DNA of 52,097 bases from Lachnospiraceae bacterium (GTDB taxonomy: Bacteria > Bacillota > Clostridia > Lachnospirales > Lachnospiraceae). The position numbers were made by a program, and so were the translations under genes. The notes beneath the pieces were generated by a model, which saw nothing but the letters and a program-made list of their open reading frames with translations, made no database searches and had not been told where the DNA came from. Shown one piece after another: positions 1 through 7,950 of the stretch. The stretch spans positions 1 to 52,097 of the forward strand of contig JAIKWF010000051.1 of assembly GCA_024685005.1 (NCBI GenBank). The letters run 5' to 3'. Position 1 is the first letter of the stretch. Each line of letters starts with the position of its first letter.

Positions 1-576
1 GATCCCGATCCGAAACCGTCACCGGCACCGAATCCGGAACCCCAGCCCCAGCCTAACCCTCGTGAAAACCAGACCATCGGCGGAGAGGGGACCTATGTGA
101 TGGATGCCTTTGAAAAGCTTAAGGCAGGAGATACCTTTACCGAGGATCAGTATCAGTACAGGATCCTTTCCATTGACGAGACAAAAGAGGGCAGATTAAA
201 TGTTTCGGTATGTCTTGTAAAGGATCTGGATAAAAAGCGCAAGAATGCTGTTGCCTCGACGGTGAAATATACACAGGAAAAGACAACTGCTCACATCACC
301 GTTACCGAGATCGGCGCCAAGGCCTTTGCAAATCACAAGAAACTGACCCGTGTTACCATCGGCAAGGATGTGACAAAGATCGGAAAACAGGCCTTTTCAG
401 GATGCGGAAAGCTGAAAAAGATCAAGGTGGAGGCTGAGAATCTTCAGTCCGTGGGCAAGAATGCACTGAAAGGAATTCACAAAAAGTGTGTGATCAAGGT
501 GCCCAAGAGCAAAAAGAAAGCTTACACAAAGAAGTTTAAAAAGAAAGGTCAGAAGAAGACCGTAAAGGTAAAATGA
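1..576 (+). CDS. C-terminal part of a BspA-like leucine-rich-repeat surface protein (5' end outside window)
   Basis: The frame is open from base 1, so the gene begins upstream and about 191 residues are visible. It opens with a Pro/Asn/Glu-rich linker (DPKPSPAPNPEPQPQPNP), typical of the spacer between surface-protein domains. From roughly residue 100 there are two BspA-type (LRR_5) repeats recognisable as IGAKAF and IGKQAF followed by GC/LKKIKV patterns. The last 40 residues are very Lys-rich (KSKKKAYTKKFKKKGQKK). The same repeat-plus-basic-tail ending occurs in the secreted protein at 41819-43837, so the two are probably related extracellular proteins. Substrate or partner cannot be read from this fragment. 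A clear terminator follows the stop. Confidence 0.8.
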   Translation, partial: DPDPKPSPAPNPEPQPQPNPRENQTIGGEGTYVMDAFEKLKAGDTFTEDQYQYRILSIDETKEGRLNVSVCLVKDLDKKRKNAVASTVKYTQEKTTAHITVTEIGAKAFANHKKLTRVTIGKDVTKIGKQAFSGCGKLKKIKVEAENLQSVGKNALKGIHKKCVIKVPKSKKKAYTKKFKKKGQKKTVKVK

Positions 577-600
577 CCATAGAATAACGTAAAAAAGGGA

Positions 601-632
601 GAAAGCGACTGAACGGATCGGTCGCTTTTTTC
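601..632 (+). terminator. Rho-independent terminator after the BspA-like gene
   Basis: An 8-bp stem (AAAGCGAC at 602-609 with GTCGCTTT at 621-628) with an 11-nt loop runs into a T tract, 25 bases after the stop codon. Confidence 0.85.
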
Positions 633-704
633 CATTGCGGCTACAAAATACTACCGAATTTGAAGAATTTGGGTTCGAAAACGAAAAAATTGTGCAAACA
701 ATAG

Positions 705-733
705 TTGCAAATAAGATTTTATACGTGTACAAT
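705..733 (+). promoter_or_regulatory. Sigma-70-type promoter for the SHOCT-domain gene
   Basis: TTGCAA (705-710), 17-bp spacer, TACAAT (728-733). It would give a 5' leader of about 170 nt before the ATG at 914. In the 337-base gap 577-913 I see only the terminator, this promoter and an AT-rich leader. Confidence 0.6.
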
Positions 734-913
734 AGAATTATCAAAAGAAACACATCCGATTAAAATTCCTTTTATATCATTAAATTTTTATAAAAAAGAG
801 CATGAGTTATTATTTACAAAAGCGGAAAATGGCATTATAATGAAATGTGCTATGGTGCTGTTTGAATGTTTGTTTATAAGCACCGGCAACAATTTTTATG
901 GGAGTGAATTGTA

Positions 914-1720
914 ATGAAGTGTTTAGTATGCGGAAAAGAATCATCCAATGAAGTTTGCAACAATTGCATACGTATGGAGAAGATCATATATCAGAAGGAA
1001 TGGTCGCATAAGTCCGGAATCCTTTCCAGGAATGAAGAGTACCGTGTGGCAATTTCCAATCTCCGGATCAGCGGACGACTTACCATCGGCGATAACGCCA
1101 AGGGACTGAACACCAGGATCGACAACATTTCCCATTATCTGCTGAATGTAAAGGAAGTATCCAATTCCGGAAAAGATCTTATGATCGCAGTAGAGAGCCC
1201 CAGCAGTGAGAACAGATATTCCACATTGACCAGATACATCTATCTGCCCGGTTTCACCGAGGGAGATCAGTTGATCAAAGCGGTCATGGATGCGAAGGAA
1301 AAGGCAGCGTCTCTGACAGATCGTATCAGACAGAGCAACGGCCTTCCGCCTCTTACTTCTAATCCTGCAGTAGCGGCTCCTACGCCTGCAGCAGTTCCGA
1401 GGCCCGCTCCGGTTCCTGCTCCTGCGCCCGCACCGGCTCCTGCCCCTGCGCCCGCTCCGGTTCCGAAGCCTGCACCGGCTCCTGCTCCTGCGCCCGCACC
1501 GGCTCCTGCGCCCGCACCGGCTCCCGCCCCTGCACCTGCACCGGCTCCCGCGCCCGCTCCTTCGCCGGGAACAACGGATACCATTGCACTGGCAGGTATT
1601 GCGGAAGACATTTCCGAATTCGAGACCAAGATCAAGAAGCTGAAGGTGCTGCGTGACAACGGTATTCTTTCGGATGATGAGTACGAAGCAGAGAAGAAGA
1701 AACTGGTAAGTATTTTCTGA
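914..1720 (+). CDS. Zinc-ribbon / Pro-Ala repeat / SHOCT-domain protein
   Basis: 268 residues in three parts. The N-terminus carries two CxxC pairs (C3/C6 and C15/C18), a small zinc ribbon. Residues about 30-145 form a globular stretch of no family I recognise, rich in beta-like segments (LRISGRLTIGD). Residues 151-219 are an almost pure Pro-Ala repeat, probably a stiff extended linker. The last 40 residues (IKKLKVLRDNGILSDDEYEAEKKKL) are a SHOCT domain, a short helical hairpin common at C-termini of bacterial proteins and thought to mediate oligomerisation. There is no signal peptide or membrane segment. The start is supported by GGAGTG seven bases upstream. Flanking terminators suggest a single-gene transcript. 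Function unknown. Confidence 0.8.
   Translation: MKCLVCGKESSNEVCNNCIRMEKIIYQKEWSHKSGILSRNEEYRVAISNLRISGRLTIGDNAKGLNTRIDNISHYLLNVKEVSNSGKDLMIAVESPSSENRYSTLTRYIYLPGFTEGDQLIKAVMDAKEKAASLTDRIRQSNGLPPLTSNPAVAAPTPAAVPRPAPVPAPAPAPAPAPAPAPVPKPAPAPAPAPAPAPAPAPAPAPAPAPAPAPAPSPGTTDTIALAGIAEDISEFETKIKKLKVLRDNGILSDDEYEAEKKKLVSIF
1364..1570 (+). repeat. In-frame Pro-Ala coding repeat
   Basis: Tandem, imperfect hexamers alternating Pro and Ala codons (GCTCCT, GCGCCC, GCACCG) encode residues 151-219 of the SHOCT protein. Synonymous codons vary between units, so the amino-acid pattern rather than the DNA unit is being kept. Such tracts can change length by slippage. Confidence 0.8.
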
Positions 1721-1743
1721 TTTTGCCTGATAATAAACGAGTT

Positions 1744-1775
1744 AAAAAAGCGGAGACGAAATGCTCCGCTTTTTT
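1744..1775 (+). terminator. Rho-independent terminator after the SHOCT-domain gene
   Basis: Stem AGCGGAG / CTCCGCT (1749-1755 with 1764-1770), 8-nt loop, flanking A tract and T tract. It lies only 18 bases before the start of the next gene and contains an upstream in-frame ATG (1761) that is therefore an unlikely start. Confidence 0.85.
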
Positions 1776-1793
1776 GTAGGTGGAGGATATTAT

Positions 1794-3305
1794 ATGCGAG
1801 GAATCGAAACCGAAGTTCGAAAAGTTCGCAAAGAGGTCTTTCGTGAGGTGGCCAGACTGGCCTATGAATCTACGAATCTGACCGATGATATGGAAGCTTT
1901 GCCATACAAACTGGTTCCCGGAGAGGACAATGAGTATTGGGAAAGCGTTTACAGAGAAAGAGCCGTGGTAAGGGAACGACTTCGTCTGGCAATGGGTATG
2001 TCCCTTCGTCAGGAGGATGCCCCCGTACATGTTTCCCAGGGTGTGGAAGAGAGTAATATTGCTGAAAAATACTACGAACCACCGCTGATGCAGGTAATCC
2101 CTTCCGCATGTAACTGCTGCCCGGAAAATGAGTATAAGGTTACGGAGCGGTGCATGGGATGTCTTGCTCATCCCTGCAGAGAGGTATGTCCCAGAGGCGC
2201 CATTACCATGAAGGACGGTAAGTCCTATATCGATCAGGAGAAGTGCATTAAATGCGGTAAGTGCAAATCCATCTGCCCCTATGATGCCATTTCCCATCAG
2301 GTAAGGCCCTGTGCATCTGCCTGCGGCGTTTCGGCCATAACTTCCGACAAACGCGGCAGAGCCATGATCGATAATGAAAAATGTGTCTCCTGCGGACAGT
2401 GCATGGTAAGCTGCCCCTTCGGAGCCATTGCGGATAAGTCTCAGATCTTCCAGCTGGTGCGTTCCCTGCAATCGGGACGGAAGATCATAGCACAGGTAGC
2501 GCCGGCTTTTGTGGGACAGTTTAAAAACACAACTCCCGGTCAGTTCAAAGCAGCACTGAAACAGCTGGGCTTTGAAGAGGTGTTTGAGACGGCCATCGGT
2601 GCCGATCTGGGATGTATCGCAGAAGCAGAGCACTATGCCAATGAAGTGGCAACGGGAGAACTGCCGTTTTTGCTTACCAGTTGCTGTCCTTCCTGGGCAA
2701 TGCTGGCCAAGAAATTTTTCCCGGATACCATTGATAAGATCTCCAATGCCCTGACACCTATGGTGGCAACGGCAAGAGTGATCAAGGAAAAATATCCGGA
2801 TGCGGGCGTTGTATTTATCGGCCCCTGCGCATCCAAAAAACTGGAGGCCTCCAGAAGATCCGTCCGTTCTGATGTGGACTTTGTCATCACCTTTGAGGAA
2901 CTGGCGGGAATGTTTGAGGCAAAGGGTATCGATCCTTCTGCCATCGAAACCGATGAGACCATCGATGATGCAACCGGCGCAGGAAGAGGCTATGGTGTGG
3001 CCGGCGGTGTGGCGGCAGCCATCGAAGAATGCATCAGAGAATACTATCCGGATGCGGTGGTCAATATCGAGCATGCGGAGTCTTTATCAGAGTGTAAGAA
3101 AATGCTGATGCTGGCAAAAGCCGGCAAGAAAAACGGCTGCCTGATCGAAGGAATGGCCTGTCCCGGCGGATGCGTTGCCGGAGCGGGAACCAATATTGCG
3201 ATCCCGCAGGCGACCAAGGAAGTCAATGCATTTAAAGCCGGTACGAAGACAAAGATACCGGAATTAAACAGGAATGAAAAAAACGGAGGAACGAAAGTTG
3301 AGTAA
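1794..3305 (+). CDS. [FeFe]-hydrogenase, group B-like, monomeric ferredoxin-type
   Basis: 503 residues. Residues about 105-225 hold a Cys-rich ferredoxin region with CxxCxxCxxxCP motifs for [4Fe-4S] clusters. The H-cluster domain follows with all three signatures: TSCCPSW (295-301), GPCASKK (343-349) and [12 protein letters not shown] (454-465). These L1 and L2 variants differ from the TSCCPGW/MPCTAKK of group A and fit the poorly characterised group B. It lacks the N-terminal [2Fe-2S] domain and C-terminal small-subunit-like tail seen in the hydrogenase at 34575. I chose ATG 1794 because GGTGGAGG precedes it and the alternative at 1761 lies in a terminator. It overlaps gltX by 8 bases. The physiological partner, presumably ferredoxin, and the direction are not visible. 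Confidence 0.85.
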   Translation: MRGIETEVRKVRKEVFREVARLAYESTNLTDDMEALPYKLVPGEDNEYWESVYRERAVVRERLRLAMGMSLRQEDAPVHVSQGVEESNIAEKYYEPPLMQVIPSACNCCPENEYKVTERCMGCLAHPCREVCPRGAITMKDGKSYIDQEKCIKCGKCKSICPYDAISHQVRPCASACGVSAITSDKRGRAMIDNEKCVSCGQCMVSCPFGAIADKSQIFQLVRSLQSGRKIIAQVAPAFVGQFKNTTPGQFKAALKQLGFEEVFETAIGADLGCIAEAEHYANEVATGELPFLLTSCCPSWAMLAKKFFPDTIDKISNALTPMVATARVIKEKYPDAGVVFIGPCASKKLEASRRSVRSDVDFVITFEELAGMFEAKGIDPSAIETDETIDDATGAGRGYGVAGGVAAAIEECIREYYPDAVVNIEHAESLSECKKMLMLAKAGKKNGCLIEGMACPGGCVAGAGTNIAIPQATKEVNAFKAGTKTKIPELNRNEKNGGTKVE

Positions 3306-4770
3306 GATCAGAACCAGATTCGCACCGTCACCGACGGGAAGAATGCATGTAGGTAACCTGCGAACTGCTTTATATGCCTATTTGGTGGCAAAACACGAAG
3401 GCGGAGATTTTATTCTCCGAATCGAGGATACGGATCAGGAGCGCTTTGTGGAAGGCGCCATCGATATCATTAACCGCACCATGGCAGGCACCGGGCTTAT
3501 CGCCGATGAGGGACCGGATAAGGACAAAGGATACGGGCCCTATGTACAAAGCGAGCGTCAGGCACAGGGACTGTATTTAAAATACGCAAAGCAGCTTGTG
3601 GAGAGCGGAAAAGCATATTATTGCTTCTGTGACAAGGAGCGCCTTGAAAGCCTGGCCAGAACCATCACCTTAGAGGATGGATCCACAAAAGAAGTAAACG
3701 GTTATGATAAGCATTGCCTTTCTCTTTCCAAGGAAGAGATCGAGGCTAATCTGAAGGCCGGAAAGCCTTATGTGATCCGTCAAAATGTTCCGGCAGAAGG
3801 AAAGACCACCTTCCACGATGAACTTTACGGAGATATTACGGTGGATAATGCGGAGCTGGATGATATGATCCTGATCAAGTCTGACGGTTATCCCACTTAC
3901 AATTTTGCCAACGTGATCGATGATCATCTTATGGGTATCACCCATGTGGTTCGTGGAAATGAGTATCTTTCTTCCTCTCCGAAATACAACCTGCTGTATC
4001 AGGCTTTCGGATGGGAAGTACCCAAGTATATCCACTGTCCGCTGATCACGGATGAAACCCACCAGAAGCTTTCCAAACGATCCGGTCATTCTTCCTATGA
4101 GGATCTGCTTGAGCAGGGATTTTTGTCCGAGGCTGTGGTAAACTTTGTAGCCCTGCTTGGCTGGGCACCTACGGATAACAGAGAGATTTTCTCTCTTTCC
4201 GAACTGGTGGAAGCTTTTGATTATATGCATATTTCAAAATCCCCTGCCGTATTTGATTTTACCAAGCTGAAATGGATGAACGGCGAATACATCAAAGCCA
4301 TGGACTTTGATGCCTTCTACGAAAGAGCCCTTCCCATTATCAAAGAGACGGTGGGAAGAGAGATGGACTTTGAGACCATTGCCCATATGGTGCAGACCAG
4401 GATTGAAGTATTCCCCGATATTCCGGCCCTCATTGATTTCTTTGCGCAGGTTCCGGAGTATGACATCGCGCTTTATACCCATAAGAAAATGAAGACTGAT
4501 GCGGCATCGAGTCTGAAGGTTCTGGAGGAAGTGATGCCCATCCTGGAAGAGGCGCAGGATTACAGCAACGATGCATTGTATGAAACTCTGCTTTCCTTTG
4601 CAAAAGAAAAAGAGTATAAGAACGGATATGTGATGTGGCCGATCCGTACAGCTCTTTCCGGGAAGGCAATGACACCGGGAGGCGCTACGGAACTGATGGC
4701 GCTTCTGGGAAAAGAAGAAAGTCTTCTGCGACTGAAAAACGCAGTGGAGAAACTTCGTCAGGCAGTTTAA
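3298..4770 (+). CDS. gltX: Glutamyl-tRNA synthetase
   Basis: 490 residues, normal for bacterial GltX. It charges tRNA-Glu with glutamate using ATP in the cytoplasm. The class I signatures are present: [19 protein letters not shown] near the N-terminus (HIGH-like MHVG) and KLSKRSGH around residue 257 (KMSKS-like). The IEDTDQER motif typical of GluRS follows the first. Start: TTG at 3298 is preferred because GGAGGA (3285-3290) is well placed and the product then begins directly at the conserved core. An ATG at 3274 would add eight residues without a better ribosome site. The gene starts inside the end of the hydrogenase gene and shares one base with the helicase start, so the three are probably co-transcribed. 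Confidence 0.95.
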   Translation: MSKIRTRFAPSPTGRMHVGNLRTALYAYLVAKHEGGDFILRIEDTDQERFVEGAIDIINRTMAGTGLIADEGPDKDKGYGPYVQSERQAQGLYLKYAKQLVESGKAYYCFCDKERLESLARTITLEDGSTKEVNGYDKHCLSLSKEEIEANLKAGKPYVIRQNVPAEGKTTFHDELYGDITVDNAELDDMILIKSDGYPTYNFANVIDDHLMGITHVVRGNEYLSSSPKYNLLYQAFGWEVPKYIHCPLITDETHQKLSKRSGHSSYEDLLEQGFLSEAVVNFVALLGWAPTDNREIFSLSELVEAFDYMHISKSPAVFDFTKLKWMNGEYIKAMDFDAFYERALPIIKETVGREMDFETIAHMVQTRIEVFPDIPALIDFFAQVPEYDIALYTHKKMKTDAASSLKVLEEVMPILEEAQDYSNDALYETLLSFAKEKEYKNGYVMWPIRTALSGKAMTPGGATELMALLGKEESLLRLKNAVEKLRQAV

Positions 4771-6692
4771 TGCAGAAAACCAATATTCCGGATTATCTTT
4801 CATCTGCCACGGATCGGCAAAAGGAGGCGATCCTTTTCGACCGGGGGCAGATGATGGTGATCGCGGGACCCGGAAGCGGAAAGACTTCCGTGATCACCAA
4901 AAGGCTTCGCTATCTGATACAACAGCGGAGCATCCCGCCACAGGAAATCTTAACCATCACATTTACAAAAGCAGCTGCACTTTCCATGCAAAGCAGAGCT
5001 GTTTCGGAATGCAAAAAAGCATCTTTAGCCGTATTCGGCACATTTCATTCGGTCTTTTATCAGATCATAAAAAGCTCCGGTTATTTCAAGGGCTTTACAT
5101 TTTTATCCAAGTCACAGGCAGAAAAAATATTGCAGATCGCCCTGTCATCTGTGCGGGGGAGCGGACTGATCCCACCTGAGGAAACAGAGGATGCAGGACA
5201 GCTTTTATCACGGATCTCCTATTACAAAAATACGGGCAGTTGCAAAGGCTTTGGCAGTGAGGGGATCAAAGAGTTAGCGTTGGCTTATGAATCTGAGTGC
5301 AAAGCCAGGAAAAAGCTGGACTTTGATGATCTTTGCGTATATGCTGACAGGCTGTTGGCTCAAAAAGAAGAGCTTTTGCACTTCTGGCAAAGACGTTTTT
5401 CCTACGTGCAGATCGATGAGTTTCAGGATATCAATCCCATTCAGTACAGGATCGTGGAAAAACTCACAGCCCTCAGGCAGAATCTCTTTGTTGTGGGGGA
5501 TGATGATCAGTCCATCTATGCCTTCCGGGGCGCTGCGCCGGATTGTATGGAGGTGTTTATGCAAGGTCACCCGGCGGCAAAACGGGTCCTTCTGACGGAT
5601 AATTTCAGAAGTGCGCCGTCTATTGTGAAAATATCTTCCGGTTTTATCGAAAACAATACCGTTCGCACGGCAAAAAAGTTAGCATCGGCTAATAAAAGTA
5701 AAGAAGGATGTGTGGAAATAAGGCGGTTTGATGAGGATAAATTCGAAGTGAAAGAGATCACGGATCTGATCGCCAAAACCTATCGGGAGTCTCTCATGTC
5801 GCAGGGGAATGCGGAGGAAGTAACCCAGGCTGTTCTTGTGCGCACAAATCATGACATGGAACCCTACGCTTCGGCCCTTACTGCGGCAAAGATTCCTTTT
5901 ACCATCCGGGAAAGGCGAAAATCCATGTGGGATCTTGCCTGCATTGATGATTACAGGGCTTTTTTGCGCTTTGTATTTGAAGGCAGGAGAAGATCGGATC
6001 TGCTCCGGTTTATGAATAAGCCGGAGAGAATGCTTTCCCGGAATGAATTGGAGGAGGAGATTGTGGATCCGGAAGCGGTGCTTGCTCTTTGCAGGGAGCG
6101 GGGACTGTCGGAGCGGGAGCGGATCTGGAAAAAACTTTTTTTGCAGCTTTCCCTTGGAGCGGAACTGGACCATTATGGATGCTGCCATTTATTTTTTGAA
6201 GTGTTGGGCTATGACAGGTATCTTCGGGAGAGAAAAGAAAAAGAACGGCAGGAGGGGCAGAGGGCAAGGCAGTCATTGTTTGGCATTGCTAACTTTAAAA
6301 AGGGATCGGAGTTTTTGCGCTTTTTTGAGGAATATAACAGGCAGCTGGAAGAATCCTTGGAAAAAGGGCGGGATAACCCATCCGGCAAGGCATCTGAAAG
6401 CTGCATTTCTGTGATGACCTATCACGGATCCAAAGGCCTTGAATTTGACAGGGTGTATCTGCCGGGGATCAATGACAGAACGGTGCCTCCTAAAAGAGTG
6501 ATGGCATCCCGGGATGAGCTGGAAGAAGAGCGGCGGATGTTCTATGTGGCCATGACAAGGGCAAAAGAAAAACTCCTGATCTCCTGCGTTTTCAATCCTG
6601 AAAACACGCAGGAGAAGGAGTCGTTGTTCATAGAAGAGCTGCGGGATGTGAAAGATCACATTTCTTCAAATTCCACATCATCCAGGAACTGA
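4770..6692 (+). CDS. UvrD/PcrA-like superfamily 1 DNA helicase
   Basis: 640 residues. This ATP-driven 3'-5' DNA translocase family acts in repair or recombination. Motif order is textbook SF1A: AGPGSGKT (Walker A, about residue 30), TITFTKAAA, QIDEFQDINPIQ (Walker B), GDDDQSIYAFRGA, DNFRSAPSIV, YHGSKGLEFDRVYLPG and FYVAMTRAKEKL near the C-terminus. It is about 100 residues shorter than PcrA, mostly at the 2B region and tail, so it is an ATP-dependent helicase paralogue rather than a certain pcrA. Start: ATG 4770 overlaps the gltX stop as TAATG, indicating translational coupling; a frame extension to 4635 lies inside gltX. Its 3' end overlaps the convergent DUF1292 gene by 37 bases. Confidence 0.9.
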   Translation: MQKTNIPDYLSSATDRQKEAILFDRGQMMVIAGPGSGKTSVITKRLRYLIQQRSIPPQEILTITFTKAAALSMQSRAVSECKKASLAVFGTFHSVFYQIIKSSGYFKGFTFLSKSQAEKILQIALSSVRGSGLIPPEETEDAGQLLSRISYYKNTGSCKGFGSEGIKELALAYESECKARKKLDFDDLCVYADRLLAQKEELLHFWQRRFSYVQIDEFQDINPIQYRIVEKLTALRQNLFVVGDDDQSIYAFRGAAPDCMEVFMQGHPAAKRVLLTDNFRSAPSIVKISSGFIENNTVRTAKKLASANKSKEGCVEIRRFDEDKFEVKEITDLIAKTYRESLMSQGNAEEVTQAVLVRTNHDMEPYASALTAAKIPFTIRERRKSMWDLACIDDYRAFLRFVFEGRRRSDLLRFMNKPERMLSRNELEEEIVDPEAVLALCRERGLSERERIWKKLFLQLSLGAELDHYGCCHLFFEVLGYDRYLRERKEKERQEGQRARQSLFGIANFKKGSEFLRFFEEYNRQLEESLEKGRDNPSGKASESCISVMTYHGSKGLEFDRVYLPGINDRTVPPKRVMASRDELEEERRMFYVAMTRAKEKLLISCVFNPENTQEKESLFIEELRDVKDHISSNSTSSRN

Positions 6693-6979
6693 TCGAAGGC
6701 GTCGAGGACAGCCTCAAATTCTTCATCACTTTCAATATCATCCAGAACCGGTTCCTCATTGGGATCATCGGGATTCTCGGAGAACCGGTAGAACCATACA
6801 TCTGTCTCTTCCTCATCGTCGCCCTCGGGTGCTTCGGGGAGCAGTGCGATATAGTCTCTTCCCATGGCTTCAAATATGGTGATCACGGAGCATTCAACGC
6901 TCTGACCGTCATCGGTTTCGATGGTCACAGTCATTTCCTCATCAGGTTCTTCAAGAGTTCTTTTTTCTTCTTCGCTCAT
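6656..6979 (-). CDS. DUF1292 family protein
   Basis: 107 residues, extremely acidic, with the pattern of DUF1292 proteins found near yrrK/ruvX genes in many Firmicutes: an N-terminal Asp/Glu stretch, then TVTIETDDGQSVECSVITIFEAMGRDYIALLP and a DDEEFEAV-like acidic tail. Function is unknown in the family. The start has GGAGG immediately upstream on the minus strand. It is transcribed against the helicase gene and the last 37 bases of both genes overlap. Its own promoter must lie in the 175-base gap shared with the sirtuin-like operon. Confidence 0.85.
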   Translation of the reverse strand: MSEEEKRTLEEPDEEMTVTIETDDGQSVECSVITIFEAMGRDYIALLPEAPEGDDEEETDVWFYRFSENPDDPNEEPVLDDIESDEEFEAVLDAFDQFLDDVEFEEM

Positions 6980-7014
6980 GGCGCCTCCTTTTTCCTTCCC
7001 GAGCGCCTATTTAT

Positions 7015-7043
7015 TTGGCACAATCGGGGAAATGTGCTATAAT
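7015..7043 (+). promoter_or_regulatory. Sigma-70 promoter of the sirtuin-like / GH13 operon
   Basis: TTGGCA (7015-7020), 17-bp spacer, TATAAT (7038-7043) preceded by TGC, an extended -10. The leader to the ATG at 7155 is about 105 nt. Confidence 0.8.
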
Positions 7044-7154
7044 AATTTTAATTATGCGAACAGTATATCAGTAATTTTTTTCGGAAGCAACAAAAAAGAG
7101 GGAAAACGAAGGAAGGGATACTACTGTTTACCTGTAACGGGAGATGTATGATTC

Positions 7155-7919
7155 ATGAATGAAACACAAACAAAAACGGCAGCAATGACTCCGGAGGAGA
7201 GAATTGAATATGCCAGAAGTCTGATCCAAAAGTCGGACAATGTTGTGATCATGGCAGGCATCGGCGTCATGATGGAGTGTGGTGCGCTGAATTTTGACCG
7301 GGATACGGAAGCATATCGGATCGAGGAGCAGTATCACCAATGCCCGGAGGAGATCATGTCCGCCGGCTTTTACAATGTGCGTATGGAGCGGTTCTATGAT
7401 TTCTACAAAAAGGAGATCCTCAGCACATCACTGACACCTACCGCAACATTTCCGGCCATCGAAAAACTGTATCGTTCCGGGAAGCTGAAGGGTGTCATTA
7501 CCTATACCATATATGGTCTGCATAACGAGTTTGATATTGGTAACGTATACGAACTTGACGGCAGCATTCATGACAATCACTGCAGCAAATGTCAGAAAAA
7601 GTTTCCCATGGAGTATATCAGGGACAGCGTGGGAATGCCCGTCTGTGATGTATGCGGATCGCGCATCAGGCCGGGGATCAGGCTTCATGGTGAGCGGATG
7701 CGCAATGATATTTTAACGGATGCGGTCAATGCCGTTTCCAAAGCGGATGTTCTGCTGGTGCTGGGAACCAATCTTTTTGATACCAATGTTCGCTATGCGG
7801 TGAACCATTATCAGAACGAGAAGCTGATCCTGATCACCAAGCATGAGCATTTTACCGATAAGGCGGCTGATCTTGTCATACATGAATCTGTATGCGACGT
7901 GCTGCCAAAGTTAGTCTAG
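7155..7919 (+). CDS. Sirtuin (SIR2)-like protein with altered catalytic residues
   Basis: 254 residues. The Sir2 fold is recognisable from VVIMAGIGVMMECG (34-43, the GAGxS NAD loop), GVITYTIYGLH (113-123, normally TQNIDxLH), YELDGS (132-137, normally ELHGS) and an intact zinc ribbon C143/C146 and C164/C167, then GIRLHGE and VLLVLGTN. The catalytic His of the ELHG motif is Asp135. The Gln-Asn-x-Asp of the TQNID motif is replaced by Tyr-Thr-Ile-Tyr. Classical NAD-dependent deacylation is therefore unlikely, though NAD or ADP-ribose binding may remain. Start ATG 7155 is chosen from the frame; the ribosome site (GGGAG) is rather far. It is first in an operon with a GH13-like protein 31 bases downstream. 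Confidence 0.75.
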   Translation: MNETQTKTAAMTPEERIEYARSLIQKSDNVVIMAGIGVMMECGALNFDRDTEAYRIEEQYHQCPEEIMSAGFYNVRMERFYDFYKKEILSTSLTPTATFPAIEKLYRSGKLKGVITYTIYGLHNEFDIGNVYELDGSIHDNHCSKCQKKFPMEYIRDSVGMPVCDVCGSRIRPGIRLHGERMRNDILTDAVNAVSKADVLLVLGTNLFDTNVRYAVNHYQNEKLILITKHEHFTDKAADLVIHESVCDVLPKLV

Positions 7920-7950
7920 CTTACTTTATGAAGAACAAAGGAACCCGTTT

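Noticed and set aside
670-680. GGGTTCGAAA resembling a tRNA T-loop
   Set aside because: No acceptor stem, D arm or anticodon arm can be built around it.
705-914. 69-residue plus-strand frame before the SHOCT gene
   Set aside because: It begins on the -35 box of the promoter, so its start would not be transcribed; no ribosome site.
1364-1570. Possible CRISPR-like or tandem non-coding repeat
   Set aside because: The repeat is in frame, lacks spacers and codes for Pro-Ala.
1761-1793. Longer N-terminus for the group B hydrogenase
   Set aside because: That ATG lies in the loop and stem of the SHOCT terminator, while 1794 has GGTGGAGG.
1632-3074. 480-residue open frame on the minus strand
   Set aside because: It is antisense to the [FeFe]-hydrogenase, whose motifs are complete; its composition (many Cys/His/Arg) is that of a shadow frame.
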